DNA of 64,000 nucleotides from UBA7672 sp965279205 (GTDB taxonomy: Bacteria > Pseudomonadota > Alphaproteobacteria > Caulobacterales > Hyphomonadaceae): the NCBI GenBank assembly GCA_965279205.1, contig OZ257144.1:930001-994000 (forward strand). The letters run 5' to 3'. Numbering within the stretch: position 1 is the first letter of the stretch; the number at the start of each line of letters is the position of its first letter. Positions 42,422 to 50,831 of this stretch are shown here, in pieces. A program made the position numbers and the translations under genes. The notes under the pieces were generated by a model that saw only the letters and a list, made by a program, of their open reading frames with translations, was not told where the DNA came from and did no database searches.

Positions 42422-42907
42422 CAGATTTGCCCTTGTTCTGTTTCGTTTTTTGGCGAGCCGCTGCCTGCGCCGGGCATTTATGCGCCTCTGACCCAAGGCG
42501 GCTTCAGGAGACTAGTAGCTTAGTTTTTATCGAAAAACAATAAGGAAGATTCTGATGCCTGGGAAGAAGACGCCGGGCCGGCGAAGCGGATAACGCAGTA
42601 AAAAATTCGCCGGATTCGGACGCCTAAAAATTCGCCGGATTCGGCGGGACCACGCCGGTCTCCCTATGCACCCGATGAGCGCATCATAGTCCGGACGCCA
42701 AGGGTGTCGGATAAGCTCGGGACGGATTTATTTTATCCTACAACGGATCGCTGATTGCCCAGGCCAAGCGCTGCTTGGCGGGCCAGACACCCAACATAGT
42801 TCGATCAGGTTGCCGGCTCCCTCAGCAGGACATTCTCGGGCGTTTCCCGAGAATCCAGGCTCGCGAGGCAGTGGGGATTGATCGGCGCCGGCGAGCGCAC
42901 ACTGACC
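42422..42907. other. Non-coding region with a 19-bp direct repeat
   Basis: A 486-base gap, lower in G/C than its flanks. It holds an AT-rich hairpin GTTTTT/AAAAAC (42523-42538), the direct repeat described next, and a GGGAAACGCCCGAGAATG-type palindromic stretch near 42832-42855 (TCTCGGGCGTTTCCCGAGA). No plausible gene is seen. Confidence 0.5.
42601..42644. repeat. 19-bp direct repeat, two copies
   Basis: AAAAATTCGCCGGATTCGG occurs at 42601-42619 and again at 42626-42644, separated by ACGCCT. Only two copies are present. Confidence 0.85.
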
Positions 42908-44233
42908 CTAGCGGACCGTTTCGGCCCAGAGGTCGACGCCTTCGCCTTCGATCACGGTGGCCTTGATCAGGTCGCCCGGTTTCAGCGTCGCGTCGTCGAT
43001 GAAGACCGAACCATCGATCTCCGGCGCATCGGCTTTCGAGCGGCCGACGGCGCCGTCTTCATCGACTTCGTCGATGAGAACGTCGATCGTCTTGCCGACC
43101 TGGGTCTTGGAGCACGCTTCCGAGATTTCAGCCTGCACGGCCATGAAGCGATGCCAGCGTTCTTCCTTGACCTCTTCCGGAACGTGGTTCGGGAGCGAGG
43201 ACGACGCGGCGCCCGTGACGTTCTCGTATTTGAAGCAGCCGGCGCGTTCTATCTTCGCGTCCTTCAGCCAGCCGAGCAGGTGCTCGAAGTCGGCATCGGT
43301 CTCGCCGGGGAAGCCGACGATGAAGGAGGAGCGCAGGACGAGATCGGGAACTTCGCGCCGCCATTTGCCAATGCGGTCGAGCGTCTTGTCGATGTTGGCG
43401 GGGCGCTTCATCGCCTTCAGCACGTTCGGGGAGGAGTGCTGGAAGGGGATGTCGAGATAGGGGAGGATGCGGCCGTCGGCCATCATCGGCATGACGTCGT
43501 CGACATGCGGGTAGGGGTAGACGTAGTGGAGGCGGGTCCATACGCCGAGTTCGCCCAGGCCTTCGCAGAGATCCTTGAAGCGCGTCTGGCGTTCCTTGTC
43601 GCGCCATTTGTAGGGCGCGTATTTCACGTCGAGGCCGTAAGCCGACGTATCCTGGCTGATGACGAGAAGTTCCTTCACGCCGGCTTTCACCAGCTGCTCG
43701 GCTTCGCGCAGGACCGCGTCGATGCGGCGCGAGACGAGGTCGCCGCGCAGGCTCGGAATGATGCAGAAGGAGCAGCGATTATTGCAGCCTTCGGAAATCT
43801 TGAGATAGGCGTAGTGGCGCGGGGTGAGGCGGTAGCCCGATTCCGGCACTAGCGAGACAAACGGATGTTCCGGGGCTGGCAGGTGGGTGTGCACCGCATC
43901 CATCACCTGTTCGTACTGGTGCGGGCCAGTGACAGCCAAGACGCCGGGGTGGCGATCGGTGATGACGCTGGCCTCGGCGCCGAGGCAGCCGGTGACGATG
44001 ACCTTGCCGTTTTCGTTGAGGGCCTCTCCAATCGCCTGCAGACTTTCGTCGCGTGCGCTATCGAGGAAGCCGCAAGTGTTAACCAGGACGAGGTCAGCGC
44101 CGGCATAATCCGGGGCGATCTGGTAGCCCTCGGCGCGCAGGCGCGTGATGATGCGCTCGCTATCGACCAGCGCTTTCGGACAGCCGAGCGAAACGATGCC
44201 GACCTTGGGTTGGGTTAACGTAGTCTGGGTCAT
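42908..44233 (-). CDS. rimO: Ribosomal protein S12 methylthiotransferase RimO
   Basis: A 441-residue radical-SAM enzyme that adds a methylthio group to an Asp of S12. The N-terminal UPF0004 domain begins KVGIVSLGCPKALVDSERI with its cluster Cys, the radical-SAM motif is CNNRCSFC (CxxxCxxC) in ISEGCNNRCSFCIIPSLRG, and a C-terminal TRAM domain (KTIDVLIDEVDEDGAVGRS) completes the RimO order. LVNTCGFLDSARDES is characteristic of RimO rather than MiaB. Confidence 0.96.
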   Translation of the reverse strand: MTQTTLTQPKVGIVSLGCPKALVDSERIITRLRAEGYQIAPDYAGADLVLVNTCGFLDSARDESLQAIGEALNENGKVIVTGCLGAEASVITDRHPGVLAVTGPHQYEQVMDAVHTHLPAPEHPFVSLVPESGYRLTPRHYAYLKISEGCNNRCSFCIIPSLRGDLVSRRIDAVLREAEQLVKAGVKELLVISQDTSAYGLDVKYAPYKWRDKERQTRFKDLCEGLGELGVWTRLHYVYPYPHVDDVMPMMADGRILPYLDIPFQHSSPNVLKAMKRPANIDKTLDRIGKWRREVPDLVLRSSFIVGFPGETDADFEHLLGWLKDAKIERAGCFKYENVTGAASSSLPNHVPEEVKEERWHRFMAVQAEISEACSKTQVGKTIDVLIDEVDEDGAVGRSKADAPEIDGSVFIDDATLKPGDLIKATVIEGEGVDLWAETVR

Positions 44234-44341
44234 ACTCGCCTATGAGGGGACGGGCGGGGTCAAAGGGGCGCCGGTTCGGCGTGGCTTTTGCACCGGAATC
44301 CGCCTTAACGCCAGCCGCGAGGCGCCGCAGGAGACGCGACC

Positions 44342-45436
44342 GTGAAGGCGCCGGAATTTCCCTCGGAACTCAAGACCCTGACCAGCCTGCGTTTCTGGGC
44401 GGCGCTGTGGGTCGTGCTGTTCCATTTCCGCCCCTATTTCGGGACCGAGGCCAATGGCTGGCTGATCTTCGCGCGGGGTTATCTGGGCGTCGATTTCTTC
44501 TTCATCCTCTCGGGCTTCATCCTGGCCCACGTCTATGGCGAGAGCCTGAAGGACGGGAGCTACCGGCATTCCGGCTTCATGCTGAAGCGGATCGCCCGCA
44601 TCTATCCGATGCACATCGCGACGCTGGCCTTCTTCGTGGTCGTTGCGCTCGCGGCGCCGGCTGCCGGCCTGCAGCTCGACAGCGCCGAACGCTACGATTT
44701 CCGCGTGCTGTGGGAGCATCTGTTCCTCGTGCATGCCTGGGTCGGATCGGGCGAGGAATTCAACTATCCGAGCTGGTCGATCAGTGCGGAGTTCTTCGCC
44801 TATCTCTGCTTCCCGCTGGTGATGCTGCTGGCGCGCTGGCCGCGCGTGATGGCGCTGTTGGGATTGGTCGCGGTGTTCGGCTGGTATTTTGGCGCGCAGC
44901 TTGTGCTGGGACGGCCTTCGACCTGGATCGGCGACCAGGCGATCATGCGCATCATGCCGGAATTCCTGCTCGGCGCCGGCATTCGCATGGCGATGCAGAC
45001 CATTCGCTTTCCAATCCTGTCGAACCGCTATGCGACCTTCGGCGCCATCGGTCTGGTGCTTGTCCTCACCCAGCTTGCCCTGCCGGACTGGACCATCATT
45101 GCGGCGTTCATCGTCTTGCTTGTTTCAGCCGCGGAGCGCGCGCGAGCCGGAGTCAATGGCGTGCTCGAGACGAAGACAAGCCTCTATCTCGGTGAAATCT
45201 CCTACGCGCTCTACATGGTGCATATCGCGGCTGCGATGATCTACTTCGAAATCGCGAGCCGGATGTTCGGAGCGCCAGGGAGCGTCACCTTCTTCAGCAG
45301 CCTGGTTGCGATCGGCGGCATCGGCTTCGCCGTGCTGGCGGCAGCGATCGGCGAGCGTGTGATCGAGCGGCCGGGGCGCAAGCTGATCGGGCGACTGGCG
45401 AAGCTGCGGACCCGGCGAGCGCAGCCGGCTGACTAG
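44342..45436 (+). CDS. Acyltransferase 3 family membrane protein (OafA-like)
   Basis: A 364-residue protein with about ten membrane segments and the acyltransferase-3 pattern: LTSLRFWAALWVVLFHFRPYF (catalytic His in the first segment), GYLGVDFFFILSGFILAHVYG, FMLKRIARIYPMHI, and WSISAEFFAYLCFP. Such enzymes O-acetylate lipopolysaccharide, exopolysaccharide or other glycans using cytoplasmic acyl donors. GTG 44342 is the start. Its stop overlaps the stop of the convergent gene. It could act in the same envelope-modification theme as the 60.9-64 kb pair, but distance makes this only a thought. Confidence 0.92.
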   Translation: MKAPEFPSELKTLTSLRFWAALWVVLFHFRPYFGTEANGWLIFARGYLGVDFFFILSGFILAHVYGESLKDGSYRHSGFMLKRIARIYPMHIATLAFFVVVALAAPAAGLQLDSAERYDFRVLWEHLFLVHAWVGSGEEFNYPSWSISAEFFAYLCFPLVMLLARWPRVMALLGLVAVFGWYFGAQLVLGRPSTWIGDQAIMRIMPEFLLGAGIRMAMQTIRFPILSNRYATFGAIGLVLVLTQLALPDWTIIAAFIVLLVSAAERARAGVNGVLETKTSLYLGEISYALYMVHIAAAMIYFEIASRMFGAPGSVTFFSSLVAIGGIGFAVLAAAIGERVIERPGRKLIGRLAKLRTRRAQPAD

Positions 45437-45816
45437 GTCCCGGTCGCCAGAAGGTAGGCGGCAAAGAGCGCGACCATCACGCTGTCCAGGACCACGGCAA
45501 GGCCGGCCTGCTTTTTCAGGAAGCGCCTGCCTTGCGACAGCACCAGCACGATGAAGGCCAGCTTGCCGGCGCCGACAAAGAGAAGAGCAGGCGGGCGAAC
45601 CTCGGGGTTGAACGCAGCGTAGATCAGCAGCAGGCCTCCGGCCGCGATCAGCGCGCCCCAGTTGCGCATCAGCATGGCGGCGGCAGGGCTATCCGGTGCC
45701 TCGCCGAACCAGGCCCGCATCGTGGCGCGCGGGATAAACACCGCCTGGATCATGCTGAACGTCAGAAGGCCACAGACGAGCAGCACCCACTGCATGTTGT
45801 CGACGAGAATGGTCAT
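45433..45816 (-). CDS. Small membrane protein
   Basis: A 127-residue protein with four membrane segments (MQWVLLVCGLLTFSMIQAVF, WGALIAAGGLLLIYAAF, LLFVGAGKLAFIVLVLS, GLAVVLDSVMVALFAAYLL). Start ATG 45816 has AGAGGGA ahead. It resembles the small DUF-type four-helix proteins with an invariant Asn-Trp-Gly (RNWGALIAAGG) seen in many proteobacteria. Function unknown. Stops of this and the acyltransferase overlap by four bases. Confidence 0.75.
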   Translation of the reverse strand: MTILVDNMQWVLLVCGLLTFSMIQAVFIPRATMRAWFGEAPDSPAAAMLMRNWGALIAAGGLLLIYAAFNPEVRPPALLFVGAGKLAFIVLVLSQGRRFLKKQAGLAVVLDSVMVALFAAYLLATGT

Positions 45817-45896
45817 GGCGTCCCTCTGTTGCGGGGGAAAGATAGCACTTCGGCGCGGGGTTTTCACAGGCTCGAGATTGAAGCAGATTGCGCGCG

Positions 45897-46547
45897 ATGG
45901 TCGGGGAATCGCGGTTCACTTTCAAAGCCACGTATTTCACGCGGTACACCTTAGGTGTCAGTGCGGACCGCGTGAGCATCCGGTCTGTCGCTTCGAACGG
46001 CGCAGCCAAGACGGTCTATGACAAGACCAAAGACGTTGCATTCTCTGACCTCAGGTCCGTCACAGTCTACAACTGGCAGAGTCGCCAGGTTGAGGGCGAA
46101 GCCGTGTACCTGCAGGCAAAGCGCGGCGGCACGGTCATGTTCATGACGTCGCCAACCTGGCATGCGGCTGGGGCAGTCTCGAGCGGCGACAGGGGAACTT
46201 ACTTTGCGGCGACCGCGGCCGTGTTCCAGGCATTGGCTGCTGCGAAACCCGACCTGCGCATACGCAACGGTCGACCCGCCGGGTGGAAAATCGGGAGGGT
46301 CGCAATTCTAGCACTCGTTGCCGCCGTCCTTTCGGGACTATTTTTCTGGCAAACGGTGGGGTCGACGTTCAGTGGCACCTATTCGGTGCTGGTCGCGGCT
46401 TCGATAGTCGCCATCCTGACGTTGTACGGCATCTACAGACTGAAGCTGCTCTCGCCGACGCGACATGCGGCTGTTGGCGAGGTGGCCAGCTGGATGGCGA
46501 AGCGGGCGCCGGTTGTTGGACCGTGGGGCGCGGCTACAGCCCCTTGA
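45897..46547 (+). CDS. Hypothetical protein with two C-terminal membrane segments
   Basis: A 216-residue protein. The N-terminal ~130 residues are soluble beta-rich (ESRFTFKATYFTRYTLGVSA, DLRSVTVYNWQSRQVEGEAVYL), reminiscent of PH-like domains, followed by two hydrophobic segments (VAILALVAAVLSGLFFW, YSVLVAASIVAILTLYGIYRL). No family assigned. Composition is slightly lower in G/C. Its end overlaps the end of pntB on the other strand by 14 bases. Confidence 0.6.
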   Translation: MVGESRFTFKATYFTRYTLGVSADRVSIRSVASNGAAKTVYDKTKDVAFSDLRSVTVYNWQSRQVEGEAVYLQAKRGGTVMFMTSPTWHAAGAVSSGDRGTYFAATAAVFQALAAAKPDLRIRNGRPAGWKIGRVAILALVAAVLSGLFFWQTVGSTFSGTYSVLVAASIVAILTLYGIYRLKLLSPTRHAAVGEVASWMAKRAPVVGPWGAATAP

Positions 46548-47946
46548 CGATCTCTTCGGTCATCTTCTTGGCGTCGCCGAGGAGCATCATCGTGTTTTCG
46601 CGGAAGAAGAGGGGGTTCTCGACGCCGGCATAGCCGGACGCGAGCGAGCGCTTGATGAAGAAGACGGTCTTGGCGTTCCAGACCTTCAGCACCGGCATAC
46701 CGTAGATCGGCGAGGCAGTGTTGGTTTCGGCGTCGGGGTTCGTCACGTCGTTGGCGCCGATGACGAAGGCGACGTCGGCCTGGGCGAAGGAGGAATTGAT
46801 GTCTTCGAGCTCGTGGACTTCGTCGTAGGGGACCTGGGCTTCGGCGAGCAGCACGTTCATGTGGCCGGGCATGCGGCCGGCGACGGGGTGGATGGCGTAG
46901 GTGATCTCGACGCCTTCGGCCTTGAGCTTCTCTGCCATCTCCTTCAGCGCGTGCTGGGCTTGCGCCACCGCCATGCCGTAGCCCGGCACGATAATCACCT
47001 TCGAAGCGTTCTTCATGATGAAGGCGGCGTCGTCCGCCGAGCCGATCTTCACCGGCTTGGCAGGGCCGCCGGTTGCCGCCGCCGCCGTCTCGCCGCCGAA
47101 GCCGCCAAGGATGACCGAGATGAAGCTGCGGTTCATCGCCTTGCACATGATGTAGGAGAGAATCGCGCCGGACGAGCCGACCAGCGAGCCGGTGATGATC
47201 AGCGCATTGTTCTCGAGCGTGAAGCCAAGCGCGGCTGCGGCCCAGCCGGAATACGAGTTCAGCATCGAGACGACGACGGGCATGTCTGCTCCGCCGATCG
47301 GGATGATCAGCGTGATGCCCAGCACCAGCGCAATCGCCGTGAGAGCGAGGAACATCCAGGGCTCGGCGCCTTCGTTCTGCACCATCAGCACGACAAGGGC
47401 GACGATCGCTACGCCGAAGGCGATGTTGATGAGGTGGCGCGCCGGCAGGATGATCGGTGCGCCCGACATGTTGCCGTTGAGCTTGAGGAAGGCGATCACC
47501 GAGCCGGTGAAGGTGAGAGCACCGATGGCGGAGCCGAGGGAAAGCTCAATGATGGATACGGTATGGATCGCGCCCTTCACGCCAATGCCGTAGCTTTCCG
47601 GCGCGTAGAGGGCAGCGGCGGCAACCAGCACAGCGGCGAGGCCGACCAGCGAGTGGAAGAAGGCGACCAGCTGCGGCATGGCCGTCATCTTGATCTTCTG
47701 GGCGACGATGCCGCCAACAATGCCGCCGACAACGAGGCCGCCCGCGATGATCGCGATGGTCGGCGTATCGAGGCCGCCGGTATTCTCCCACGCCATCCAG
47801 AGGGTGGTGAGGATGGCAATCGCCATGCCGATGATGCCGTTGCGCGCGCCCTTCTGCGACGTCGCGGGGCTCGATAGCCCGCGCAGCGAGAGAATGAAGA
47901 GGACGCCCGAGGCAAGATAGAGAAGGGCGGCGATGTTGGCGTTCAT
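46534..47946 (-). CDS. pntB: NAD(P) transhydrogenase subunit beta
   Basis: A 470-residue subunit with about nine N-terminal membrane segments and a C-terminal NADP-binding domain III (VIIVPGYGMAVAQAQHALKEM, IHPVAGRMPGHMNVLLAEA, FVIGANDVTNP, KRSLASGYAGVENPLF). Together with PntAA and PntAB it couples proton flow to hydride transfer from NADH to NADP+. It is the last gene of the operon, 18 bp after an unrelated exported protein gene. Confidence 0.97.
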   Translation of the reverse strand: MNANIAALLYLASGVLFILSLRGLSSPATSQKGARNGIIGMAIAILTTLWMAWENTGGLDTPTIAIIAGGLVVGGIVGGIVAQKIKMTAMPQLVAFFHSLVGLAAVLVAAAALYAPESYGIGVKGAIHTVSIIELSLGSAIGALTFTGSVIAFLKLNGNMSGAPIILPARHLINIAFGVAIVALVVLMVQNEGAEPWMFLALTAIALVLGITLIIPIGGADMPVVVSMLNSYSGWAAAALGFTLENNALIITGSLVGSSGAILSYIMCKAMNRSFISVILGGFGGETAAAATGGPAKPVKIGSADDAAFIMKNASKVIIVPGYGMAVAQAQHALKEMAEKLKAEGVEITYAIHPVAGRMPGHMNVLLAEAQVPYDEVHELEDINSSFAQADVAFVIGANDVTNPDAETNTASPIYGMPVLKVWNAKTVFFIKRSLASGYAGVENPLFFRENTMMLLGDAKKMTEEIVKGL

Positions 47947-47964
47947 GGGTATGCCTTCGGCCGG

Positions 47965-48705
47965 TCAGGGCTTGAGAGGGTCAGAGGTGTTCCTGATGTC
48001 GATTGTTCGAACAGGCGTCGATCCATGGAAGGTGAGCGTGACTGCGCCATTGTCGGCCGCAGCAAACGCGAACTGCACACCGAGCACGTAGCAGACGCCT
48101 GACTGGGGCAGGTAACATACGAGAAGGGACTCGAGCGTTTCATTGTCGATCTGGAGCCGGAAACGCGGGGCGCCATTCTTCATGTCTGCAAGGATGACGC
48201 GAGTAGCGGCGCCGGGCAGCAGGTCGCCGGAGACGCTCTCGTAACGGTACTTGGGAACGCCAGTAATCGCATGCAGGAAGGTCGAGAAATACCGACTGTC
48301 TGCGTCGTCATCGCCGGTGACATAGCCGCCATCGAATGTGCCGTCATTGTCGAGATCGCGAAAGCACTGCACGCGCTTGAACGACTTCGCGGGATTGAGC
48401 GGCGGGCAAAAGGCCATGCCGGTCGAGAGCTGGTAGCCGAACAACAGCGCGCCTGCGGGCAGGCCGTCGGCGCCGGGACGGCCGCGGGGCTTGGCGGGGT
48501 CGAGCAGGCGAACGGCATTGGCGGGGTAGACTTGTTCGGTCCAGGCGGTGTCTCCCGGTTTCACGGTGACCGTCGCAGCGCTCGGTGCAAACCCGGCGAA
48601 GGCCAGTGGAGCGACGCCCGATTCGGCGGACGGAATCTTCTGCGCCGTCGCCGCAGGCGTCAGCGCGAGCGCCGCGATCGCAAGAATGATCCCCCGAACC
48701 GTCAT
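47965..48705 (-). CDS. Exported hypothetical protein inside the transhydrogenase operon
   Basis: A 246-residue protein with signal MTVRGIILAIAALALTPAATAQ. The mature part is beta-rich and contains an EF-hand-like acidic loop, D117-L-D119-N-D121-G-T-F-D, and two Cys pairs (FCPPLN, QCFRD; VCYLPQSGVCYV). No family recognised. It sits between pntAB and pntB with 10 and 18 bp gaps, so it is co-transcribed with a complex it has no known role in. Lateral insertion or a periplasmic accessory role are both possible. Confidence 0.72.
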   Translation of the reverse strand: MTVRGIILAIAALALTPAATAQKIPSAESGVAPLAFAGFAPSAATVTVKPGDTAWTEQVYPANAVRLLDPAKPRGRPGADGLPAGALLFGYQLSTGMAFCPPLNPAKSFKRVQCFRDLDNDGTFDGGYVTGDDDADSRYFSTFLHAITGVPKYRYESVSGDLLPGAATRVILADMKNGAPRFRLQIDNETLESLLVCYLPQSGVCYVLGVQFAFAAADNGAVTLTFHGSTPVRTIDIRNTSDPLKP

Positions 48706-48715
48706 GCCGTGTCCC

Positions 48716-49126
48716 CTATTTCGCCCCGGCCGCCGGCGCCGGTTTTTCCTTCTTCTTGTACATCGCCAGCATGCGCCGCGTGACGAGGAAGCCGCCGAAG
48801 ATGTTCACTGAGGCAAGGGCAACCGCGACGCCGCCCATGCCTTTTGAGAGCCAGAGGTCGGAGGTCATTTCCTGGCCCGAGCCGGAGACGGCGGCGATCA
48901 GCGCGCCGACGATGATGACCGAGGAGATTGCGTTGGTGACCGCCATCAGCGGCGTGTGCAGGGCAGGCGTCACCGACCAGACCACGTAATAGCCGACGAA
49001 GATGGCCAGCACGAAGATGGCGAGGCGGAAGATCAGCGGATCGACCATGTCGACGCCGGTGGAGGCGAAGGCGGGCGCAGCCAGCGCCAGAGCACAGCCG
49101 GACAGAACTGCTAGCCGTCTGATCAT
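48716..49126 (-). CDS. pntAB: NAD(P) transhydrogenase subunit alpha, membrane part
   Basis: A 136-residue protein carrying the three or four membrane helices of domain II alpha: FRLAIFVLAIFVGYYVVWSVTPALHTPLMAVTNAIS, SVIIVGALIAAV, KGMGGVAVALASVNIFGGFLVTRRML. The split from the NAD-binding part is typical of alphaproteobacteria. Start ATG 49126 gives an N-terminal signal-like segment (MIRRLAVLSGCALALAAPAFA). It lies between pntAA (65 bp upstream) and the exported protein gene. Confidence 0.95.
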   Translation of the reverse strand: MIRRLAVLSGCALALAAPAFASTGVDMVDPLIFRLAIFVLAIFVGYYVVWSVTPALHTPLMAVTNAISSVIIVGALIAAVSGSGQEMTSDLWLSKGMGGVAVALASVNIFGGFLVTRRMLAMYKKKEKPAPAAGAK

Positions 49127-49191
49127 GTCCCCGGTCCCTCTTCGTTTCTGGTCTTCGTCTTGCCGCTCTTTGGATTGTAGCGGCGCCGATC

Positions 49192-50319
49192 CTAGCCGTC
49201 TTTCAGCGCCGGATGAACCACGGCGCCGTCGCGCGTGAGGACAGCCGCCTTGACGATCTCGTCGTCCCATTTGGGTGCGAAGGCCGCGTTCTCGCCTGTC
49301 AGCAACGGCAGCAGGGCGAGCAGGTTGCGGGCGTAGAGTGCGGAAGCATCAGCAGCGATGCGACCGGGCAGGTTGGAGAAGCCGATGACTTTGACGCCGT
49401 TCACGTCGACGACTTCGTCTGCCTTCGAGAGCGGGCAGTTGCCGCCTTGCGTGACGGCAAGGTCCACGACCACCGAGCCAGGCCGCATGGATTTCACCAT
49501 CGCCTCCGTGACCAGGACGGGTGCGGGACGGCCCGGGATCAGCGCGGTGGTGACGACGATATCCTGCTTGGCGATGTGGGCGGCGACGAGTTCGGCCTGC
49601 TTCTTCTGGTATTCCGGCGACATCGGCTTGGCATAGCCGGCGGCGGTTTCAGCGGCCTTGAATTCCTCGTCCTCGACCGCGATGAATTTCGCACCGAGCG
49701 AGGCGACTTGTTCCTTGGCAGCTGGGCGCACATCAGTGGCGGAGACAACACCGCCGAGGCGGCGGGCCGTTGCAATCGCCTGAAGTCCGGCAACGCCTGC
49801 GCCCATCACGAATACCTTGGCGGCGGCGACGGTGCCGGCGGCGGTCATCATCATCGGCAGGGCGCGGCCATAGAGCTGTGCGCCTTCGATGACGGCGCGA
49901 TAGCCGGCAAGGTTTGCCTGACTCGACAGCACGTCCATCGACTGGGCGCGCGTGATGCGGGGAACGAACTCCATCGCCACGGCGACGATGCCGGCCGACC
50001 CATAAGCCGCAGCTTCGGCCTTGGCGGCGTAGGGGTCGAGCAGACCGAGAAGGGCGGCGCCCTTCGGATATGTCGCCAGCTCGCCGGCGTCCGGCGCGCG
50101 GACCTTGAAGACGATGTTGGCGCCCTTGAGGACATCGGCAGCCGACCCGAGCGTCGCGCCGGCGGCGGCATAGTCTTCATCGCGGATGCCCGCGGAAATC
50201 CCGGCGCCGGTCTCGACGGCGACCTCGTGCTTCAGGCCGATGAGTTTCTTGACCGACTCAGGGGTTGCCGCAACGCGGCTCTCTCCGAAGCGGCGTTCCC
50301 TGAGGACGGCGATTTTCAT
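49192..50319 (-). CDS. pntAA: NAD(P) transhydrogenase subunit alpha, NAD-binding part
   Basis: A 375-residue NAD(H)-binding subunit (domain I) with alanine-dehydrogenase-like fold: MKIAVLRERRFGESRVAATPESV, VAMEFVPRITRAQSMDVLSSQ, GAGVAGLQAIATARRLGGVVSATDVR and VVDLAVTQGGNCPLS. It passes hydride from NADH to domain III of PntB. The gene for a subunit-IV-like membrane protein ends 12 bp upstream. Confidence 0.97.
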   Translation of the reverse strand: MKIAVLRERRFGESRVAATPESVKKLIGLKHEVAVETGAGISAGIRDEDYAAAGATLGSAADVLKGANIVFKVRAPDAGELATYPKGAALLGLLDPYAAKAEAAAYGSAGIVAVAMEFVPRITRAQSMDVLSSQANLAGYRAVIEGAQLYGRALPMMMTAAGTVAAAKVFVMGAGVAGLQAIATARRLGGVVSATDVRPAAKEQVASLGAKFIAVEDEEFKAAETAAGYAKPMSPEYQKKQAELVAAHIAKQDIVVTTALIPGRPAPVLVTEAMVKSMRPGSVVVDLAVTQGGNCPLSKADEVVDVNGVKVIGFSNLPGRIAADASALYARNLLALLPLLTGENAAFAPKWDDEIVKAAVLTRDGAVVHPALKDG

Positions 50320-50331
50320 GTGGCCAGCGGC

Positions 50332-50673
50332 CTACTGGAGCAAGGCGGAGCCGAGCCAGATGAGGATCTCGACGAAGACCCCCAACACGCACAGCCCAAC
50401 CACCGTGGCAACCCACGCCCCGCCCAGATTCATCAGAAGACCGGCAGCGATGCCGAATACCGCAAAGCCGATCATCGCGCCGATCCATGGCACGCCCATG
50501 GTGATGGTGAAGGTGGCGTAGCCGACGACCATGAGGATCAGAAGGCAGCTCCACGCGGTCAGCTGGCCGAAGCCGCCGAACATGCCGCGGCGGGCGGACA
50601 TATCCATGTAGGCATCCGTGTGCGCCGGTGGCGTCACGATCGGGCCTTTGGAAGCGGGTTCGGCATGCGCCAT
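50332..50673 (-). CDS. aa3-type oxidase subunit IV-like membrane protein
   Basis: A 113-residue protein: an N-terminal soluble part with MDMSARRGMFGGFGQLTAW resembling the bacterial aa3 cytochrome c oxidase subunit IV domain (COX4_pro_2), then three membrane segments (SCLLILMVVGYATFTI, IGFAVFGIAAGLLMNL, VVGLCVLGVFVEILIWL). This small protein is often found directly before pntAA in alphaproteobacteria, as here, which hints at a link between transhydrogenase and membrane energisation. The extra membrane segments go beyond the usual single-helix subunit. Confidence 0.75.
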   Translation of the reverse strand: MAHAEPASKGPIVTPPAHTDAYMDMSARRGMFGGFGQLTAWSCLLILMVVGYATFTITMGVPWIGAMIGFAVFGIAAGLLMNLGGAWVATVVGLCVLGVFVEILIWLGSALLQ

Positions 50674-50831
50674 GGCGGATCAAGCTCCGTGAGCGATTTG
50701 ACGGTCAAAGCGGGGTCGGATGTAGCCGGATCGCAGCCCGTTGGAAAGCGCCCAGAAGGCCGCAGAGGGCGGAAAATCGTGGGTGATTTCCGGGCGAATC
50801 GCGAGTCCAGACGGGATTCGGGCGCCCGGCG

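Noticed and set aside
42523..42538. AT-rich hairpin as terminator of the GIN operon
   Set aside because: It lies upstream of that operon's start, not after its end, so it is more likely promoter DNA.
42601..42644. CRISPR-like array
   Set aside because: Only two repeat copies, a six-base spacer and no cas genes.
44242..45195. Alternative plus-strand frame within the acyltransferase 3 gene
   Set aside because: The other frame shows all acyltransferase 3 motifs and membrane helices; this one is Arg/Gly-rich noise.
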